Origin: an uncultured Duncaniella sp. | Lineage (GTDB): Bacteria > Bacteroidota > Bacteroidia > Bacteroidales > Muribaculaceae | Assembly: GCA_910577255.1 (NCBI GenBank) | Contig: CAJTMH010000002.1 | Coordinates: forward strand, 558,001 to 622,000 | Direction of reading: 5' to 3' | DNA length: 64,000 nucleotides | Shown here: positions 59,725-64,000 of the stretch, in pieces | Position numbering within the stretch: position 1 is the first letter of the stretch | Layout of the letters: every line of letters begins with the position of its first letter | Notes under the pieces: generated by a model | The model's database searches: none | The model's input: the letters and a program-made list of their open reading frames with translations, nothing else | Told to the model about the DNA's origin: nothing | Made by a program: the position numbers and the translations under genes

Positions 59725-61997
59725 CCATTCCTGAGAAAATATCAGAACTACGCGATATAATAGCCGAGAAACTGACTCCTCTTATCAAGGGTGACTATTA
59801 TCTCGTTGATGCAGCATATAATTCCAATATAGGAGACATACTTATATGGCAGGGAACAATGGATTTTTTAGCCACACTTCCTGGTAAGCACATTGCAACA
59901 GCCAGCCATCTTACATTTACTTATCCAAAACTGCCCAAAGATATCACAATTCTGTTAAGTGGCGGAGGGTGCTTTGGTGACTTATGGAGATATTACCATG
60001 AATTGCGAATAAAGGTCATCACACATTACCCTGATAATCCGATTGTGATGTTTCCACAATCGGTATGGTATGATGACCTATCACTCATAGCCCAAGACGC
60101 AGCCATTTTCACCGCTCACCCCAATCTTCACCTTTGCGCACGCGACCAATGGAGTTTTGACTTCATGAAGACTCATTTTCCGGGCACCGACATCCTTTTG
60201 GTCCCCGACATGGCGTTCTTTATCAATGATAAGAGACTAAGCTCCTACCGCAACCTCCATTCCGGAAAAAAACTCCTGCTGCTACGAAAGGACCGGGAAC
60301 TCCCTTCCGAATTTACTCCGCCAGCCGACATTAAAGAGTATGACGTAACCGACTGGCCCACAAAGGAGCATGAACCGAAACGCCACCGGTGGATTGACCG
60401 GTGCAGTTATGCCTTCGGATGGCGCTTGAAAAACCATCCACAACTGTTGGGCTTGTCAGAAAAAATTATGGATATGATAGCCGATATGGCAATTCGCAAG
60501 TCACACACAGCCACCGGTTTAAAATTCTTGTCACGTTATGATGATATCATAACCACACGCTTGCATGTGATGATTCTCGGCCTGCTTCTCCACAAGGAAA
60601 ACATAATATACGTCGACAACACATCGAAAAAATTATCTGCGTTTGCAGATACATGGCTTCATGACCTGAAATTGCGTCAAGGCCTTTACTCATCCCATCT
60701 CAAAATGAATACGATAAAAGTTCAGAGCATTACTATCACCCGCTATCGTATAGAGATCAGATTCTCAACCGAAGGAGAGATTGGTGAGTACTTCAAAGGC
60801 GAGAATATATTCTGGTGCGAATATTCACTGCCGGTTGACACCACACCTGAAAGCATTGCCATAATCCCCTTTATAGCCAATGTCCTCCCAATAGTCTGGC
60901 TATGTGACGCAACCCTTGAAGTACCTACCATTGACGGACAATTTTATGAATGCCTCGATGCAGTAAAGAAAGGATACCAGAACATGTATGCCTATCTTGA
61001 CTTTAAAGGAGAAGTAATCTCCCACGCCATAGACAATACTACTAATCAGCAAGTTACCGAAATCGGGGGGGGTAAAATGGATTCTTCCGCCATGCTTTTC
61101 AGCGGTGGCGTCGATGCCTTCTCCACACTCCTTACCCACCAGGCAGAGCACCCGCTTTTAATAACAGTCAGAGGAGCAGATTTAACATTAAGCGACCATA
61201 AAGGTTGGAAAAATGTCAGCAGGCACATAGCGGAGACAGCTGAAATATTCCACACCCGGTTTACCACAATATCATCCAACCTTAAGGAGTTCATAAATGA
61301 AAGCCTGGTAGATAAAAAATTGATAAGCAAGACCGGTGATAACTATTGGCATGGATTCCAACATGGGATAGGGCTAATTGGGCTCACCGCACCATTATCA
61401 GCCACTACAGGTTTTAAGAAGCTATACATCGCTTCAACCCACACCTATGAACAAGCCGGCAAACTGGCTTGCGCGTCCGATCCGACTATTGATAACAATA
61501 TCCGGTTCAATAACACGGAAATTATTCATGATGGTAGCGAGTTTTCACGTCAGGAGAAAGTGACAAGGATTGTTTCAGAAAGCGAAAAATCAGGCGTTTA
61601 TCCGATGCTTCGTGTATGCTGGATGCATGAAGGAGGCGAAAACTGCTGTCAATGCGAGAAATGCCTCCGTACATTGTTTGAAATTTATGTAGGTGGCGGG
61701 AAGCCTGAAAAATACGGTTTCAATATCTCGCGCAAAACGTTACGACATTCACGCCGCAACATGATTATCTATGGTTTCAGCCAGAACCTGCGAGCCATCT
61801 ATTGGGATGACATACAATCAGCGCTGATTAAAAACCGGAATATTAAACTTCCTGACACCCTCCGATGGATACGCACGTCTAATCTGAAACACCCCTACAT
61901 TTATCCCGACGTATCATTCTATCATACCGCGCGCCAACTTAACCGTGCTGTTTTGAAAGCATACTGGAACCTGCGGAATCGTTTTACACATAACTAA
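59721..61997 (+). CDS. Pyruvyl transferase / PP-loop ATPase fusion with G8 tract
   Basis: 758 residues in one frame but made of two modules. Residues 1 to about 325 match polysaccharide pyruvyl transferases (CsaB/WcaK type): YNSNIGDILIWQGTMDFL, ILLSGGGCFGDLWRYY, FPQSVWYDD, TTRLHVMILGLLL. After a Met at 329 (ATG 60705) a second module begins: a beta-rich region (about 335-445), then the PP-loop KMDSSAMLFSGGVDAFSTLL near residue 460 and a Cys cluster NCCQCEKCLRTL near 642. The PP-loop and Cys cluster resemble QueC-like enzymes. A G8 tract (61065-61072) sits just before the PP-loop, 4 nt upstream of an in-frame ATG (61077). Gain of one G gives TAA at once; loss of one gives a stop after about 30 codons. 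The chemistry of the second module is unknown. Confidence 0.82.
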   Translation: MTIPEKISELRDIIAEKLTPLIKGDYYLVDAAYNSNIGDILIWQGTMDFLATLPGKHIATASHLTFTYPKLPKDITILLSGGGCFGDLWRYYHELRIKVITHYPDNPIVMFPQSVWYDDLSLIAQDAAIFTAHPNLHLCARDQWSFDFMKTHFPGTDILLVPDMAFFINDKRLSSYRNLHSGKKLLLLRKDRELPSEFTPPADIKEYDVTDWPTKEHEPKRHRWIDRCSYAFGWRLKNHPQLLGLSEKIMDMIADMAIRKSHTATGLKFLSRYDDIITTRLHVMILGLLLHKENIIYVDNTSKKLSAFADTWLHDLKLRQGLYSSHLKMNTIKVQSITITRYRIEIRFSTEGEIGEYFKGENIFWCEYSLPVDTTPESIAIIPFIANVLPIVWLCDATLEVPTIDGQFYECLDAVKKGYQNMYAYLDFKGEVISHAIDNTTNQQVTEIGGGKMDSSAMLFSGGVDAFSTLLTHQAEHPLLITVRGADLTLSDHKGWKNVSRHIAETAEIFHTRFTTISSNLKEFINESLVDKKLISKTGDNYWHGFQHGIGLIGLTAPLSATTGFKKLYIASTHTYEQAGKLACASDPTIDNNIRFNNTEIIHDGSEFSRQEKVTRIVSESEKSGVYPMLRVCWMHEGGENCCQCEKCLRTLFEIYVGGGKPEKYGFNISRKTLRHSRRNMIIYGFSQNLRAIYWDDIQSALIKNRNIKLPDTLRWIRTSNLKHPYIYPDVSFYHTARQLNRAVLKAYWNLRNRFTHN
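61065..61072 (+). repeat. G8 homopolymer tract in the fusion gene
   Basis: Eight Gs spanning codons 449-451, followed by TAAAATG. A slip of plus one places TAA in frame directly after the tract, and minus one reaches TAA about 30 codons later. Such a tract is a classic slipped-strand site. Confidence 0.8.
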
Positions 61998-62007
61998 ACA
62001 GACACTA

Positions 62008-63120
62008 ATGAGCATAATAAGCAATCTCATATACACAGTAAAGCACAATCTATACACTGGTTATCAACGAAGAAAACTGAAGGCTTGCATCACATCCATC
62101 AACAGTATGCAGCGCAAGGATTATGCCTCACTGATCAATGGGTCATCATTATCACCTGATGAAATAAACGCAATCAATAAGCGGTGGGGCTTCCTTGCCG
62201 GAAACGAAGAGATATGCCATGACGACTGGCGAATATATAAGACAATAAATCAGTTCAATGCCGATTACGTGTCATTCAGTTTATATAGTGCATATATCGT
62301 GCCATTGCTGAATCATGCTAAACATACTCATGCTTTAGCTGACAAAACTCTTTTGCCCTATATATTCAACGGATTGGCACAACCTGAAACCATCCTGCGC
62401 TGTGTAGCTGGAATATTTTTCGACTCTGCCGACAACATAGTACCCCATGAAAAAGCGAAAGAAATCCTCGAAGGACAACGCGAAATGTTCTTAATCAAAC
62501 CTGCCAACGATACTTATGGCGGGAATGGCATAACAATCATTGACCCAAACAGCGAGGGGGGGGTAAATAATAGCCTGATAAACAACATATTGCACACAAG
62601 AACATCCTTTATAATCCAACGAAAGCTCACCCAAAGTCCATTCATGTCGGCATTAAACGAGTCATCGCTCAACACCATGCGCATCACCACCGTGTTGCTT
62701 CCTGATAAAATCGTACCTGTATCTGCACAGCTTAAAATAGGCAAAAGTGGCGCACTTGTAGACAATTCCGCCCATGGCAGTATATTTGTTGGTATTAATC
62801 AGGACGGAACTCTACGGCAATATGGTGTTCATCGTGATCTGATACCGTCTGATGAGCAAAACGGGATAAAGTTCGGCGGGCTGAAAGTCCCCAATTTCGA
62901 CAAAGTGCTTGATTTTGCCAAAGAAGCGCATCTGCACATAGCTCCCTGCCAGATAGTGGGCTGGGACATTGCTCTCGACGAGAATAATAAGCCTGTTCTT
63001 ATTGAAAACAATATAATTTGCCCGAGTATCACTTATGAGCAAGCCACGTCGGGCCCATTTTTTGGCAGCTATACCGATGAAATCATTGATTATCTGAAGT
63101 TCAAATCGGTCAATAATTAA
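62008..63120 (+). CDS. Sugar-transfer-associated ATP-grasp protein with G8 tract
   Basis: 370 residues. The ATP-grasp fold of the ATPgrasp_ST type, found in polysaccharide gene clusters, is seen in EMFLIKPANDTYGGNGITI near residues 160-180, FIIQRKLTQSPFM near 205, and NTMRITTVLLPDKIVPVSAQLKIGKSG near 225. The C-terminal metal-binding block is VGWDIALDENNKPVLIENNI near 315-335. It is thought to ligate a carboxylate, such as an amino acid, to a sugar. A G8 tract (62556-62563) lies at codons 183-186 between two ATP-binding elements; minus one gives an immediate TAA and plus one gives GGT AAA TAA. It starts 10 bp after the fusion gene. Confidence 0.85.
   Translation: MSIISNLIYTVKHNLYTGYQRRKLKACITSINSMQRKDYASLINGSSLSPDEINAINKRWGFLAGNEEICHDDWRIYKTINQFNADYVSFSLYSAYIVPLLNHAKHTHALADKTLLPYIFNGLAQPETILRCVAGIFFDSADNIVPHEKAKEILEGQREMFLIKPANDTYGGNGITIIDPNSEGGVNNSLINNILHTRTSFIIQRKLTQSPFMSALNESSLNTMRITTVLLPDKIVPVSAQLKIGKSGALVDNSAHGSIFVGINQDGTLRQYGVHRDLIPSDEQNGIKFGGLKVPNFDKVLDFAKEAHLHIAPCQIVGWDIALDENNKPVLIENNIICPSITYEQATSGPFFGSYTDEIIDYLKFKSVNN
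62556..62563 (+). repeat. G8 homopolymer tract in the ATP-grasp gene
   Basis: Eight Gs followed by TAAATAA in the DNA. In the present frame it reads GAG GGG GGG GTA AAT; both neighbouring frames hit a stop within two codons after the tract. Confidence 0.85.
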
Positions 63121-63174
63121 AGGTTTACATCTTAAGGTTTATTATTAAGACTTAGATATTTTTCTTTTATTTTA

Positions 63175-63182
63175 TAACTTTG
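63175..63182 (+). promoter_or_regulatory. -7 box of the acyltransferase gene
   Basis: TAACTTTG, 29 bp before the ATG at 63212, with a weak TTAG at 63152-63155. It suggests the acyltransferase can be expressed apart from the genes before it. Confidence 0.55.
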
Positions 63183-63211
63183 CTTAATCATATATAATCA
63201 GATATACCCAG

Positions 63212-64000
63212 ATGAAAAAATCCACCCGCAACACTGCCATCGAAGCGCTCCGTTTCTTTTTCATGGTACAGATATGCCTTTTGCATTATAATTCCTGTGG
63301 AAATTTTATGAAGGCAGGATATTTAGGTGTGGAGTTTTATTTTTTGCTGAGCGGTATATTTATCTATAAGAATGCAACAAAAAGCAACTCTACTTGCGGC
63401 ATCGTAGAGTACACATACAATAAAATCTCAAAATTCTATACTCAGTATATATTATCCCTGTTAGTAATATATCTCGTAGTGATGCCCAAAGTTATCATGT
63501 CCATACATGAAAACGGGCTTGTTCATGAGATATTAAGGTTTATAAGCCAATGCCTTATACTTCAGGAGACTGGAATATATCCCAAAACGTATAATAGTCC
63601 GACGTGGTTTTTCTCTGTGTTAATATGGGGTGGAGCATTGGTGTATGGCCTGACAAAGTATTGGCCCAAGGTCTCAATACGTGTTATATTTCCCCTCATA
63701 GCAATAATGTTTCTATCATACAGCTTCAACTATGGCAAAATCAGTAATCTGGAACAATGGGGAATGAACGTATTCATACCGATGACATTAGCCCGCGGCA
63801 TCTGTGAAATTGCCATCGGCACTGTTATCGGGTACCTGATTTTCAACTATCTTGACATAATAAAACGCTATAGATCATATCTGAATGTAGCGACTTTGAT
63901 TTCAACCATCTTATATTTATTCATTGTGTTTGACAGAGCGCAGGATGCTCAATATGTTTTCATTCTGTTCCCTATAATCATAACATCAGCGTTCGTAGAG
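63212..64000 (+). CDS. Acyltransferase 3 (OafA-like), 3' end outside window
   Basis: 263 codons are visible, open to the window edge. The frame starts MKKSTRNTAIEALRFFFMVQICLLHYN, the first helix of acyltransferase family 3 with its conserved Arg and His (IEALRFFF, LLHYN). GYLGVEFYFLLSGIFIYK follows near residue 36, the second hallmark. Several more membrane helices come after it. Such proteins O-acetylate surface sugars using a cytosolic acyl donor. It is AT-rich, has its own -7 box, and lies 91 bp after the ATP-grasp gene. The cluster evidently continues to the right. Confidence 0.88.
   Translation, partial: MKKSTRNTAIEALRFFFMVQICLLHYNSCGNFMKAGYLGVEFYFLLSGIFIYKNATKSNSTCGIVEYTYNKISKFYTQYILSLLVIYLVVMPKVIMSIHENGLVHEILRFISQCLILQETGIYPKTYNSPTWFFSVLIWGGALVYGLTKYWPKVSIRVIFPLIAIMFLSYSFNYGKISNLEQWGMNVFIPMTLARGICEIAIGTVIGYLIFNYLDIIKRYRSYLNVATLISTILYLFIVFDRAQDAQYVFILFPIIITSAFVE

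Noticed and set aside
1..64000. CRISPR array, insertion sequence, prophage or rRNA genes
   Set aside because: No regularly spaced repeats, transposase or integrase motifs, phage genes or rRNA sequence were recognised anywhere in the window.

Overview
The window reads as chromosomal DNA of a member of the Bacteroidales. This is an inference from several signs. At least fifteen gene starts are preceded by the Bacteroidetes promoter form, a TTTG- or TTG-like -33 box about 19-21 bp upstream of a TAnnTTTG -7 box. Purine-rich Shine-Dalgarno sequences are mostly missing. The gene content is also typical: a PL10 pectate lyase, a GH43 lipoprotein, secreted proteins with type-IX-secretion-like C-terminal tails, DUF3857 proteins, a rubrerythrin next to a Fur-family regulator, and ATP-type PEP carboxykinase. 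The family Muribaculaceae is my best guess but is not proven by anything seen here. No rRNA, insertion sequence, prophage or CRISPR array was found.

Layout. 0-3.4 kb: a tricorn-type peptidase cut by the window edge and a DUF2795 gene. 3.6-6.0 kb: an isolated AT-richer gene for a polytopic membrane protein with a glycosyltransferase-like domain. 6-8.3 kb: purN, a DUF488 gene, and a peroxide-defence pair (PerR-like regulator with a perfect operator, then rubrerythrin). 8.3-17.1 kb: a CE2-like esterase, metH, a ComM-family ATPase, an NhaC-type antiporter and a WYL regulator, closely packed. 17.2-23 kb: sufE, a BspA-type leucine-rich protein, trmB, an Mrp ATPase and a secreted endonuclease I. 23-33.2 kb: GNAT, thioredoxin lipoprotein, mdh, acyl-CoA synthetase, asd and two adjacent DUF3857 proteins. 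33.2-39.1 kb, minus strand: a Crp/Fnr regulator, an ECF sigma / anti-sigma / Spy-like trio, an M13 peptidase, and hpt-adk-xseB. 39.2-52.6 kb: two secreted proteins with near-identical tails and near-identical promoters, pckA, a structured RNA candidate, a small HTH protein, rlmN, tRNA-Ala, an MFS transporter, GH43, an EFR1-type ferredoxin, PL10, a lipoprotein, yaaA and tRNA-Pro. 52.6-56.4 kb: a D-2-hydroxyacid dehydrogenase and the lutABC lactate oxidation operon. 56.7-64 kb: a TPR protein, then a surface-polysaccharide cluster running off the right edge.

The most interesting structure is a set of four poly-G tracts of seven or eight bases, each followed directly by TAA in the DNA. Two lie in the -33/-7 spacer of the two matching promoters at 39.3 and 49.5 kb, inside an 80-bp regulatory cassette shared at a constant offset of 10,250 bp. 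The other two are G8 tracts inside consecutive reading frames of the polysaccharide cluster. There, a gain of one G leads to a stop within two codons in both genes, and a loss of one G stops the second gene at once. Together they suggest slipped-strand control of surface products. Also notable are the natural fusion of a polysaccharide pyruvyl transferase to a PP-loop (QueC-like) ATPase that carries one of these tracts, and an unassigned structured RNA locus at 42.4 kb with a strong promoter.
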